From Enoplolaimus lenunculus (taxonomy: Eukaryota; Nematoda; Enoplea; Enoplida; Thoracostomopsidae), in NCBI GenBank assembly GCA_030248215.1, contig JASANG010001367.1:161852-225851 (forward strand): DNA of 64,000 bases. The letters are read 5' to 3'. Every line of letters starts with the position of its first letter. Positions within the stretch are counted from its first letter, which is position 1. Of the stretch, positions 11,701 to 22,200 are shown in pieces. The notes beneath the pieces were generated by a model. That model did no database searches, was not told the origin of the DNA, and saw only the letters and a list, made by a program, of their open reading frames with translations. A program made the translations under genes and the position numbers.

Positions 11701-14509
11701 GTTTAGTTGTTAGTTCGTTGTAAATTGCAGTGAGTTGATTTTAACTCAGAATGAGTTGAACTCAGAGGTGTGAGCTATGAATTAGGTCTTTCAGGACTCA
11801 GAATTCTGAATTGAATGAACCCATTCTGAGTTAATTAATCAACTGACCCAGAGTTAAATCAGCTCAGAGCGAGAAGAACGTAGCTCGTTTTAACGCTTGA
11901 AATGTGTACCTTAGCAAGAATTTGTAGTCGAATTCAGAAATAATCGTTTGTTTATAATGGAAACCGTAAATGTGAAAGTTTTTACATCGTAAGAGAATTT
12001 AGCTATTCCTGGTTGTTCCTCAGTTAATATTAGTTATTTCTGGTAATTTCTGAGTTATTGCCAATAAATATTAACTAACACAGATCTGATTTAATTCCGA
12101 GCGAGTTGATTAATTAACTCAGAACGAGTTCAATCAATCCAGAATTCTAAGTTGTGAAAGATCTATTCAGAGCGAAGACTTCTGAGTGAATTCTAGTCAT
12201 TCTGAGTTAAAATCAACTCACTGAAATTTACAGTGATACTTATTCTATTATAGAGCGCACATAATTTGGAGATTAAGGCAGTGGAAGAAATTTGTTCTTC
12301 TTCGAGACCCAATCATGCGATTTGTATCTGGTTACCGGTTTACGTGCGTGTTCTTGCGACAAAATTGCCATCAGTGTCCACGCGATTCAATTGAGTGTTT
12401 TGCGGAACGTAATCGACACCAAATTAACCAACTTAACCAGCATTTTAAACTCAGTCCCATTCAATATATTAATCATTTTTATCCACAAATGTGGCATTGT
12501 CATTTACCGAAGAAATTTGGTAGTTATACACACATGATGGTATACAACAAGACACGTGAATTTTCAACAGTTGCTCAACAAGCACTGATACAAATGGGAG
12601 TATCGCGACGACATCTGCTTAATAGCGGTTGGGGTCCAAACGGGCAAGTTTCCAATTTTATTACACTTAGTAAAACCCTATTCACACGTTCAAGTTTTTG
12701 CTGCGAAAACTTGCAGCTGCTAATTGCACGCAGAACTTGAATTTTTTCATCGGCCAATGAGAATGCGGCTTTCAATAAATTCAGTGAACTTGCGTGGTTT
12801 TTCACACATGTGAACTAAATTGCCAGCTTTGATTTTTAATGAATTATTTGCAGATGCATGTTTTTCGAACGGAATTTTGGATAAAACTAGCAAGTGCAAG
12901 TGGCAGCTGCAACTTCTCGTAGCAAAAACTTGCACTTGTGAATAGGGATTAACCAACATCTGTTATATGCATGGCTCAGTTGCCGCTAACATTATAGGTA
13001 AATTAATGTCACTCACACGTTATAATGGGTGCGGCCAATGTTACTTTAATGGGCGTAACAGTAGATTAAGCGTATTCCTAAGCCTAAGCCTAAGCGTTAC
13101 AAAAATGTGTTCCTAAGCATAACCCTAAGCCAAAGTCTAAGCAAAAAATATAATCTAGAATCTAAACCTACTCTTTTATGGACCCACCAGAGACCTGGAC
13201 GCCCCTTAAACTAGCATGGGCCATGGGTGCTATCCGCCACATTCAATTACCCTACCGTTGTGAATAGGCAGTATACATGTCCGTACTTTTTAAAAAAATC
13301 AATTGGCGTGGCATCATTTTCGACACAAAATGGTGGACATTTAGGCGTTACCGGCAACGGTGTAGCGGACAAATTTTGAATTTGCCAACAACATGCGGTC
13401 TTTTCAATAATTTTGCTGCAAATTCAAACTGAGAGGATAATTTAAATTTTGGCGGGAAATCACAATTTGGACGGGAAAAGTGAACGTTTGCGAAAAGTTC
13501 CAATACTGACGACAAATTCAAATTTTGGCTTTGTGGCCAATAAATTCACATTAAAGCAGAAAATTCAAATTTTGCCGCATAATTGAAATTTTGGCCGAAA
13601 AATTTAAATTATAAAGAATGTTTATATTTTGGGAAAAATAATATTTTCAAGCAAACTATCTATACATTAGGCATTCCACACCTATTGTGTAGTTAAGTGG
13701 GACATTTAAAGTAAATAGCGAGGTTACAGAAATTGCCTCTATACTGTTTACGCAAAAGCTGCATAATCCGTTCATCTTAAATTTCCTGAATTTTTAAACG
13801 TTTATTACTGAAGATTATATTAAAATCACAGTGTCGTCTTGGCCAATGTTAGTTTTAGGGGCGTAACCGTAGATTAGACATATTTCTAAGTCTAAAGTCT
13901 AAGCCTAAGCGTTACACAAGTGTGTTCCTAAGCCTAAGCCTTAGCCTAAGCAAAAAATGTAATCTACAATCTAAACGTACTCTTTTACAGACGCACCAGC
14001 GGGCCCGTACCCAAGGTTGGGGGCAGGAGAAGCTCAGCACCCATGGGAAATTTGGCCCGCCCCCTAAAAAGTGTTCAACCTTGCTTGTAACTCATTGGAA
14101 ACCCTTGAATGCCCGCCCTGAAAATTTTTTAACCCCCCGTAGCAAGGTGAGTTCGCTACGAGCCTGCGCACCAGAAACCTGTACGACCCTAAAAGTACCA
14201 TGGGCCCAATATTTAAAATAGTATTTTATTTGCAGAAGTTACTCATTTTTGAGCGATTTCCCTGATCATACATCTTCGACAAACGACATAATGCGTTTTG
14301 CGTGGACTGTCCTGTCAGATATCAAAACGTTGAATGATATATTTGTTACCTATTACATCGATTATTATCACCTGAGGTTCCCGTTGCCCGCGGAAGCCCT
14401 TGATACGTGCCATTCTGTAAATAATAGTGTAGCAGACTACGAAATATGCTTTGTGTTGGTCGTTGGACAGTGGCCTGTTTATGAGAAAGGCGCTTTTGTT
14501 GTACAATAG
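8729..14509 (+). CDS. Carbohydrate sulfotransferase-like type II membrane protein
   Basis: Exons 8729-9509, 10539-10668, 12254-12643 and 14236-14509 (TAG stop) join in phase to about 524 residues. The N-terminus MAKKKLIKT followed by about 20 hydrophobic residues is a signal anchor, placing the enzyme in the Golgi with its catalytic part in the lumen. A Thr/Ser/Glu-rich stem with a short poly-Asn run precedes CPIPKNCNTMF, the likely 5'-phosphosulfate loop, split across exons 1 and 2. Exon 3 carries the 3'-phosphate site FVLLRDPIMRFVSGY. By family it sulfates a glycan from PAPS; the substrate is unknown. An in-frame ATG at 8690 would add 13 residues; 8729 is preferred because it gives the usual short basic tail before the anchor. 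Intron 3 appears to start with GC (GCAAGT), which alone gives the right phase. The last exon is nearly identical to that of the upstream paralogue. Confidence 0.85.
9517..10160. repeat. 322-bp perfect tandem duplication containing MITE family H
   Basis: 9517-9838 and 9839-10160 look identical. Each holds a family H element (9523-9776 and 9845-10098) with ends CACTGTAAATTCCA and TGGAATTTACAGTG rich in GAGTTGA motifs. The duplication starts a few bases after the exon 1 donor. It is either very recent or an assembly artefact. Confidence 0.85.
10158..10258 (-). mobile_element. MITE family B fragment
   Basis: TTAGGC-like repeats lead to the family end AAAAGTAACATTGACC. The other end is cut off by the tandem duplication. 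Confidence 0.65.
10317..10458. mobile_element. MITE family G (foldback)
   Basis: Inverted ends CACTGCAAAAAATAG and ATTTTTGCAGTG, with GAGTCAAA/TTTGACTC motifs that pair across most of the element. Confidence 0.85.
10736..10925. repeat. GC-rich 62-bp tandem repeat (CCGTC-rich)
   Basis: At least two full units and partial ones of a 62-bp block built from CCGTC, CCGTAC and GGCGCC words. Related sequence occurs at about 18712-18770 and 19985-20235. It lies in intron 2. Confidence 0.75.
11410..11668. mobile_element. MITE family H
   Basis: Ends CACTGTAAGTTGTAG and AATTTACAGTG with internal GAGTTGATT motifs. Confidence 0.75.
11718..12235. mobile_element. MITE family H, long or double copy
   Basis: Ends TTGTAAATTGCAGTGAG and CTGAAATTTACAGTG. 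The length, about twice the family norm, suggests two merged copies. It stops 18 bp before the exon 3 acceptor, so it supplies most of the intron's 3' end. Confidence 0.7.
12676..12947. mobile_element. MITE family I
   Basis: Inverted ends CCCTATTCACACGTTC and TGCACTTGTGAATAGGG, with CAGCTGC-rich subterminal motifs. Confidence 0.85.
13033..13222 (+). mobile_element. MITE family B with 8-bp target duplication
   Basis: GGCCAATGTTACTTTAATGG to CTAGCATGGGCC, with GCCTAA repeats inside. It is flanked by the perfect duplication ATGGGTGC at 13025-13032 and 13223-13230. This copy gives the family its hAT-like assignment. Confidence 0.9.
13775..14502 (+). repeat. Segmental duplication, copy 2 (pair of 1174-1902)
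   Basis: See the copy at 1174-1902. Differences within the last exon are few and mostly conservative (for example Leu/Val and Thr/Ile). Confidence 0.9.
13841..14206 (+). mobile_element. MITE family B with nested family C (duplicated pair)
   Basis: Same nested arrangement as 1241-1605; the family C insert spans about 14000-14166. Confidence 0.85.
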
Positions 14510-14869
14510 ATGTGTTGTATGGTCACTTTATGTGCTCCAAAATTTTACATCTGGTGTACGCATGATATTGTGGAAGTTGCATTATCACCGCAACAGGGAC
14601 CAGTTTTAGACAATATATATTCCTTATCCATCGTGTTGTGGAAACGGCAATCCAGCATTCTGCTACTGCAGTGATTTTGCAATATCTTTAGCATTCGTAA
14701 GACTAATCACCCCTTCGTGATAGCGGTCATCATATGGCTTTTGGTGCCAGTGTTGGGTTGCTCAGCGCGAGCAAAATATTAACGGTAGGAACTATTTTAG
14801 ATCAAACAAACTAGCAAAAAAGGTAACTACTATAAAATTACCAGGGTGTATACGTAGTTTTTAAACGTA

Positions 14870-15018
14870 CACTGAATAAAATGGTGAGTCAAATTGACTC
14901 TCTCCGAAATAGGCTTTTCCGGACTACACAAACTAAGTCAAAATTCGACTTCGCCAGAGTCAAATTCGACTCAATGATATTTCGGGCAGAGTCAATTTGA
15001 CTCACCATTTTTTGCTGT
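14870..15018. mobile_element. MITE family G
   Basis: Ends CACTGAATAAAATGGTGAG and CTCACCATTTTTTGCTGTG. Its AATAAA lies 0.36 kb after the sulfotransferase stop and could serve as a poly(A) signal. Confidence 0.8.
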
Positions 15019-15148
15019 GTACAATGTGATACAGATTATACGGATTGTTAATGTTGGCATGAGATCGTATGTGATCATAATTAGAATTATTACTTACCTC
15101 TTTCCAGGTGAATATATATCCATCTAGGTACCCGGTCTAGGTTACCTA

Positions 15149-15357
15149 CACTGAAAAAATGGTAAGTCAAATTGACTCTCTTCGAAATAGGTTCTACGGA
15201 ACTACGCAAACTGAGTCGATTTCGATTCCGCCCAGAGGCAAATTTGACTCACTGAGTCGCACGTTTGACTCTGGCGGAGTCGAATTTGACTCAGTTTGTG
15301 TAGTCCCGTAAAAACTATTACGGAGAGAGTCAATTTGGCTCACCAATTTTTGCAGTG
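15149..15357. mobile_element. MITE family G
   Basis: Ends CACTGAAAAAATGGTAAG and CACCAATTTTTGCAGTG. A further partial copy follows at about 15490-15575. Confidence 0.85.
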
Positions 15358-15821
15358 TATTTTTACGCTCAGGAAAAAGTTTATTCAACAGCTTTATGAT
15401 AAACCTTAGAATTCAAATGTACAATTATTAAACCTTTAGTCGAAAAGTGAACATACGGCCTGAAAATAAAATATGCAAGTCAGCTATACACTGCAAAAAA
15501 TGGTGAGTCAAATTGACTCTCTCTGAAATAGGCTTTTCCTGACAACGCAAACCCAGTCCAAATTCGACTCCGCCTGTACGTTTTGTAGAAATTCTGTACT
15601 GCATATTCGATTAACAACACTGTTTGCAAGCATAAAATTAATTTCAAGTTTCACAGATTAAATTGTTGGGCCCGTATCCTTAAATGTGTGTAGTCAGTTG
15701 GCAATAGGTGTCTTACTTTCAAACCAGTGAATGGTAACGTATAAACATCAGCAAGTTGCAATAGATCTAGCATTACTTATGTGCTATAGGATTGTCAGTT
15801 GGTGGCCTGTTGTTAACTGCT

Positions 15822-16072
15822 AGGGTGCAACCGGATGTCTTCCTTCAGCTCCGGCAGAAAATCGATCTCCGGGTCTGGCTCCAGTTAAAGGTAAATTTTT
15901 GTTTTAACTAAAAAGTTGAACATCAGCTTTTCAAATATTTGCTAAAATTAGCAAATCAAACATCATTTTAGCTACCAAATTTTGCCTCACCTCCGGCTTC
16001 ACTTCAAACGTATTGACCTCACAGGCTCGGACTCCGGTATTTTGCACATCCGAGTGCACCCTGCTAACTGGT
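15822..16072. mobile_element. MITE family N (CCGGAG-rich)
   Basis: Starts AGGGTGCAACCGGATG and ends GAGTGCACCCTG, inverted, with CTCCGG/CCGGAG words inside. Confidence 0.7.
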
Positions 16073-16345
16073 AAAAAGTTCGATACGCATTTGAGAATAT
16101 GGACCAGGTTGCAGCATACTTTTTAATTGTGATTTCAAGAAAACAATTGGTTAGCCGTTTGTTTAGAAAATGTGGCTTAAACTTATTGTTAATCCGAAAA
16201 TTGCAACTAAATGCGATAAGTCATATTGATTATAGAGAACTTTTTACTGCTCATATCGCTACAAATCATCACAAAATTAGGAAGAGAGCTATTAAAGAAG
16301 ATACAAATACCGTGATCATACACACAACATCAAATAGGACGCATT

Positions 16346-16548
16346 GGCCAATGTTACTTTTGATGGACGTAACAGTAGATTAAGCGTATTCCTAAGCCTA
16401 AGCCTAAGCCTAAGCGTTGCAAAAATGAGTTCCTAAGCCTCAGCCTAAGCCTAAGCCTAAGCGTAAGCAAAAAATGCAATCTAAAATTTAGACCTTCTGT
16501 TTTAAGGACCCACCAGAAACCTGGACGCCCCTTAAAGTAACATGGGCC
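16346..16548 (+). mobile_element. MITE family B
   Basis: GGCCAATGTTACTTTTGATGG to AAAGTAACATGGGCC with two GCCTAA runs. The flanks GACGCATT and GAAACATT match at six of eight positions, an eroded 8-bp duplication. Confidence 0.85.
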
Positions 16549-17082
16549 GAAACATTGGTCGGATGCTGTTTCACAGTGTCCAGTATTTTTGGAACAAATT
16601 CGTTGTATTTACTCAAATAAATTATTTTTGCTACTGTTGATATTTGTTTAAAATTTACAAAATGTATAGGAACCAGAGACGTGAGATTGAAATAATAGAG
16701 TAAAAAAAACGATAAAAGCGACATGCGGATTCTAAGATGGATTTAAATCCAAACAAGGGTTCAGGGGTTCAAATTTTGTTTTTTCCAATAACTAAAAACT
16801 GCTATACGTAGTTTGCGTGTTAAGTAAATAGAATGCAATTCAGAGTTCAGTTATATTAAGCGAAAAAGGTTCAAGATGGCAAGCTACGGAAGAATTGACC
16901 GTACGATTTAAGTTTATGATAAGTTTTTCATAGGCCGGTTTATATGCAACTGGTCGTAAGCTGATGAGGAAGCAATAAACTTAACCAGGTTTATTATGAA
17001 AAGTATGCCTAAAGCCAAGTTGGTGTCGAATGTAAACCCTTACTTGGTTTTTTCGAGTGCATGAAATTAGCTGCATCCTTGT

Positions 17083-17483
17083 TCAGCAGGGTACCACTGG
17101 AGGTCTTGCTTCCAGCTCTGGCTACGGCAGCAAATCGACCTCCGGATACCACTCCGACTCGGGTAAAATTTGTTGCCGGAGATTTCGGCAATTTCGGTAG
17201 TCAAATTTTGCAAAGTTTTGCAAAATTTATTTGTTTGGCGCATTTCGTTTCAACTTTTGGCACATTTTTGAGCAAAAAATTGCCAAAATTTCGGAAAAGG
17301 TAGGCGTGTAACCAAACGATTTAACAACACATTACAGATATTTGCTACGCTTAACAAATTAAACATCATTCTAACTATCTAATTTCGCCTCATCTCCGGC
17401 TTCACTTACGGCGTCGGTTCCGGAAAGATTTGTTGACTTTCGGCTCCAATTCCTGCGTTTCTACCTCTGGTTACACCCTGTTG
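17083..17483. mobile_element. MITE family N, degraded
   Basis: AGCAGGGTACCACTGGAGG at the left and GGTTACACCCTG at the right, with CTCCGG words between. Confidence 0.6.
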
Positions 17484-19224
17484 TTCAGGGTTATCACAGA
17501 ATCTTACTAAATCTATTACAATTATTGAGTATTTATGTGTAAGAATTTACACTGACAAAAATTAGAGTCACAACGTCATTTAAGGATAGAAGTTGTATTC
17601 CAAATGGGGAGATAGTAGTTTTTTTAGTTTACACTACAAGTTTTGTAGCATTTAGTAAGCAAAGCTCTTTAGTCTACAGGAACCAGCTGCCGGTAGTCCC
17701 GTTAGAAAATGTTCAACTTTGCTTGTTTATCCATGAAAACCGTTGTGTGCTTCTCCTGAAAATTTTCAGCTTCTTCAAGCGAGGTGACCTACCTATGGGC
17801 CTTGTCTTAGCCTAAGCTTTTGCCTAATACATAAATTGCTTGTGGCTAAAACTTAGGCCCGTATTCTCAAATGTGTGTAACACCAATCACCAAGTTAGTA
17901 ATAGGACTTGTAACTTTCAAACCAGTGAATGCTGAGGCTAAAAATTCAGCACATTTTTCGCATATGATTTACTCCATTCATATACCGATTTTGAGTTCAA
18001 GAACTGCAATAGTTAGTGAGTTTGACAACCTATTATTAACTGATAATAGTTGCAATGCTTATTTGAAAATATGAGCCCAACGCCTCGATACTTAATGTTG
18101 GGGAAAGTGTACAGTAGCCAAACTTGTTTTCGGTCATACGCTCTCCAAACGCGGGTACATGGCTAAAAATACACCCTACCAAAATGAATAATAGGTACAC
18201 CGCTGGATTGTGCTATAAAAACCTCCCAAGGGTTCGATTAAAATTAGATGATTCTTTGATCAAACCAACAACTATTAAGTGGCATTCAAAATGACTGGCT
18301 GTTTACTCGTGGTTTCAGTTAGTCTTCGAAGCTGTTTTGGCAGGATACAACCGGAGACGAAAAATACCGGAGCCGGAGGCCGATTTTCTGCCGGATCCAG
18401 GGCCGAAGACAGACCTTCGGTTGTACCTTGCTGTGTGGCATTAAGTTATATTTTAATGGCATATTTGTTGCGGCCTTTGTATAGTTTGGCACAGGTTTAA
18501 GCTTAGGCTCAGACTTATGCTTAAAGGTACGTTTATAAAAAAGGTTAAACCTATACCTACGTCTAAGCTTTTTTACTTAGCTTATGCTTATACCTTAAAT
18601 GTTGAGGAAAGTGTAAAACAGCTTATATTTTTAATATTTATGTAAAAACAACCTTACTTAGAATTATATTTATTTTTAATTTTTTTTACAATTTGCAATG
18701 CCATACCACAAGATGACGGACTGTAACGCACGGCGTCTAACGGGACGGACGGCGCCGGACGTCGTCAGAAGTATAGCTACTCATAGAGTTCGCTTCAATG
18801 TCAATCTGTATAGAGTTTAATTTCAATATTTCATGAGCAATTTCTACTGCATAAATTTAGGTTCTTCTCAAATGTGTGTAACACTTATCATCAGTTGGTT
18901 GCAAATGTTGGCACCATTGAATTGAGATTGAGAATGTTTGATTTTTAAATCAGCACTTCACAAGGGGGGCCAAAATTTTCCATTTTGGGGCTGAGCACCC
19001 TCCCCTGCCCCCGCTCGATACAGGCACGCTGTCAAGCGTGCTGTAAGGAAAGATTTAGGGGCTAACCTTTTTTAGGACTTGCGAAAAAGACTTTTAGATC
19101 TTTTTTCATTTCGTAACCCAAATTTTTACAGAATGTGACCCTCATACTTTTCCAAAGTCCAAACTGCTCCCTTGTTCTCAGTTGAATAACGCAAGATATG
19201 TAATCTAAGAATTGTTACACAAAT

Positions 19225-22200
19225 ATGAGCGTAATTAAAACTGCTGCTAACATACTGTTCACAATATTGGCGTTATATTCGCTCAAACGTAAGTTTGGTT
19301 TGAGCATAGATGCATTCCATATTCAATATACGAATTTCTTTCAGGATTGAAACCATGAGCACTAGTGGATCGAGACGAGTGAGCGTTGCTTTTACTTCTT
19401 TTGTCAGAAAATTTTGTGATAAAATGGTAAAGTCCCTACGTTACAGTTATGTCCTCCACAAAATTGGGACCATATATAGTATACAGTAAAAATTGTGTTT
19501 CATAACATTTGACAGCCCGCCGTCCACACCGGCAGAAATTTGTGGATCCGCAGCTGACAATGAGGACTCAATGAGCAATTTTTCCTCGTGCAAAAAATAT
19601 TTTCCACTGTTATGCACGTATTTTGGCCCCACTTCTAATATATTTTGTGGACTCTGCGCAATATCCATAGAAAATGTTTTATCCCCTAACAGGTCTGGAC
19701 TGTTAACCCTACAGTTATCATGATTCATTTTCGTTCCTTTCAAGTTATCATCCGAGCCGGTGTTTGCCAAAAACTATGGCCAAATTTTGAAAATTTTTGC
19801 ATGTTTGAGCTTTTCAGTTAACTTTAAGTATAATTTAGAATTTTTTTGAAAATCCATAAAAGTTTCATAATATTTTGGTTTTAAATAACTGAATCTCGTA
19901 TAAAACAGATGCCGAGCAAAATCCACAGTCTTTTAGGGATTAAACGTTTAAACGTGAATAAAAGCCTAAGCCAAAGCCTACAGTGCACTCAAACGGTCAA
20001 GTTTTGGCTGATTTAGTCACCGTTAGGATGACGCTGTACTTTTGATGTCGTCCGGCGACGTCCTTCACCGTCCGCAACAGTCCAGCGCAGTCTGTCATCG
20101 TCCGAGACAGTCTCGTCAGAATCCATATCCATTTGTAAACAAAAAATTTTTGACGTCCAGCGCCATCCTTATGCCGCCCGGAATCAACGAATAAAAAATT
20201 GTAATTCGCTTCGCTGTACGTTGTCGTACGACAAGCATAGTGCAACCGTTTAAGATATGAAAGGTCTTATAATGTACAGAACGCAATATATGTCATGCCT
20301 TTTTGTGAATTATAGACATATTGGCCAATGTAAAGAACAGGTGCGGCACAGTACTGTATTGACCCGAATAAGAGGGGGGAATAAGAGGGGGTCCCCATTT
20401 TGAGTCCCAATCAATAGGAGTCCGTATCCCTAATAAAAGTCAGTAAACGGATAGAGTCCCTAAATCCTGTTTAGAGTCCATAGATGTCAAGTATTCCTAT
20501 TGTAGCGCATAAATGACTTCAGGACCAAATAATTTGAGTTTGAAACTTTAAAGCGTACTTAAATTTTGAAAGTACATTCCTAAGTATAACCCTGCATTGT
20601 CGCTCAAGCTTTTAATACGCAAGGAAAAAACCGTTTAATGCAACAGATAGTTGCAACACTGGATATATATCAGTAAGGAAGGGTGGCGCAGGATGGTTGA
20701 AAATAAATAGTCCGTAACCGAACAACAAAGGGGGTACGCTCTGGACAGGCCAAATAAATATCAGTCCCCCTCTTATTCGGGTCACTACAGTACTATAATC
20801 ATATTCGTAAGACTAAGCCTAAGCCTAAGCGTAAAAATGAGCATATTCCTAGGCCTAAGCCTACGCCTAAGACAAGCAAAAAAAGTATAGTCTAAGACTT
20901 AAGCTTACTCTATTCTAGTCCCACAGAAAAACGTTCCGCTCCCGATCTTTACATGGGCCGATATTTTGATTGTCCTGCAAGCAAAACGATTGAAATTTTG
21001 GTGGTTTTATAGTATTTTAAGCTAAGATAGCAATTAAGAATTTTTAATGAAAATTTAATTAATATACACATCGGTGCACCACTGTCCACGAGGAGTTCAA
21101 AAAAGTTTGGGCATTTTTACACTCTGGGTCCCCTGTCGAATCCCAAGACATGCCTTACGATTTATTTCCGTATAATAATGAAAAATCTGATAAAATTTGA
21201 ATTCCCACACGATGTTATTTTCAGAAAATGGTTTCTTGAAAGTTTGTTAATATTTTTGTTTAATTTTTAGGGCCTGAAAAAAGTGTTATAAAATTTAAAT
21301 TCCCACACGATGTTATTTTCAGAAAATGGTTTCTTGAAATTTTGTTAATATTTTTGTTTAATTTTTAGGGCCTGAAAAAAGTGTTATAAAATTTAAATTC
21401 CCACACGATGTTATTTTCAGAAAATGGTTTCTTGAAAGTTTTTTAATATTTTTTAAAGTTTAGGGTCTGAAAAAAAGTAAAAAATTTAAATTGCGACACA
21501 ATGTTTTTTATTCAGAAAATGGTATCTTGAAAGTTTTTTAATATTTTTGTTTAATTTTTAGGGCCTGAAAAAAGTGTTATAAAATTTAAATTCCCACACG
21601 ATGTTATTTTCAGAAAATGGTTTCTTGAAAGTTTGTTAATATTTTTGTTTAATTTTTAGGGCCTGAAAAAAGTGTTATAAAATTTAAATTCCCACACGAT
21701 GTTATTTTCAGAAAATGGTTTCTTGAAAGTTTTTAATATTTTTAAAATTTAGGGTCTGAAAAAAGTGTAAAAAATTCAAATTGCGACACAATATTTTTTA
21801 TTCACAAAATGGTTTCTTGAAAGTTTTTTAACATTTTTTAAATTTTAGGGTCTGAAAAAATGTTATAAATTTTAAATTCCCACACGATGTTATTTTCAGA
21901 ACATGGTTTCTTGAAAGTTTAATATTTTTTGAATTTTAGGGTCTAAAAAATGATAGAACATTTAAATTCCCACACGATGTTATTTTCAGAAAATGGTTTC
22001 TTGAGTTTTTTAATATTTTTGTAAAATTTTTAGGGCCTGAAAAAAGTGTTAGAAAATTTAAATTGCGACAAGATGTTTTTTCAGAAAATGGTTACTTGAA
22101 AATTTTTTAATATTTTTTAAAGTTTAGGGTCTGAAAAAAGTGTAAAAAATTTAAATTGCGACACAATGTTTATTATTCAGAAAATGGTTTCTTGAAAGTT

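Larger units (their letters stand above)
14510..19224. other. Intergenic between second sulfotransferase and first receptor gene
   Basis: Filled with MITEs (families G, N, B and a worn family C at about 17680-17805) and remnants of TTAGGC elements near 18490-18600. A CCGTC-type fragment lies at 18712-18770. No coding region was supported; about 1 kb before 19225 may hold the receptor promoter, but no TATA or initiator stood out. Confidence 0.55.

Noticed and set aside
16099-16383. 94-codon open frame beginning MDQVAAYF
   Set aside because: No similarity recognised, and it runs into a MITE end.
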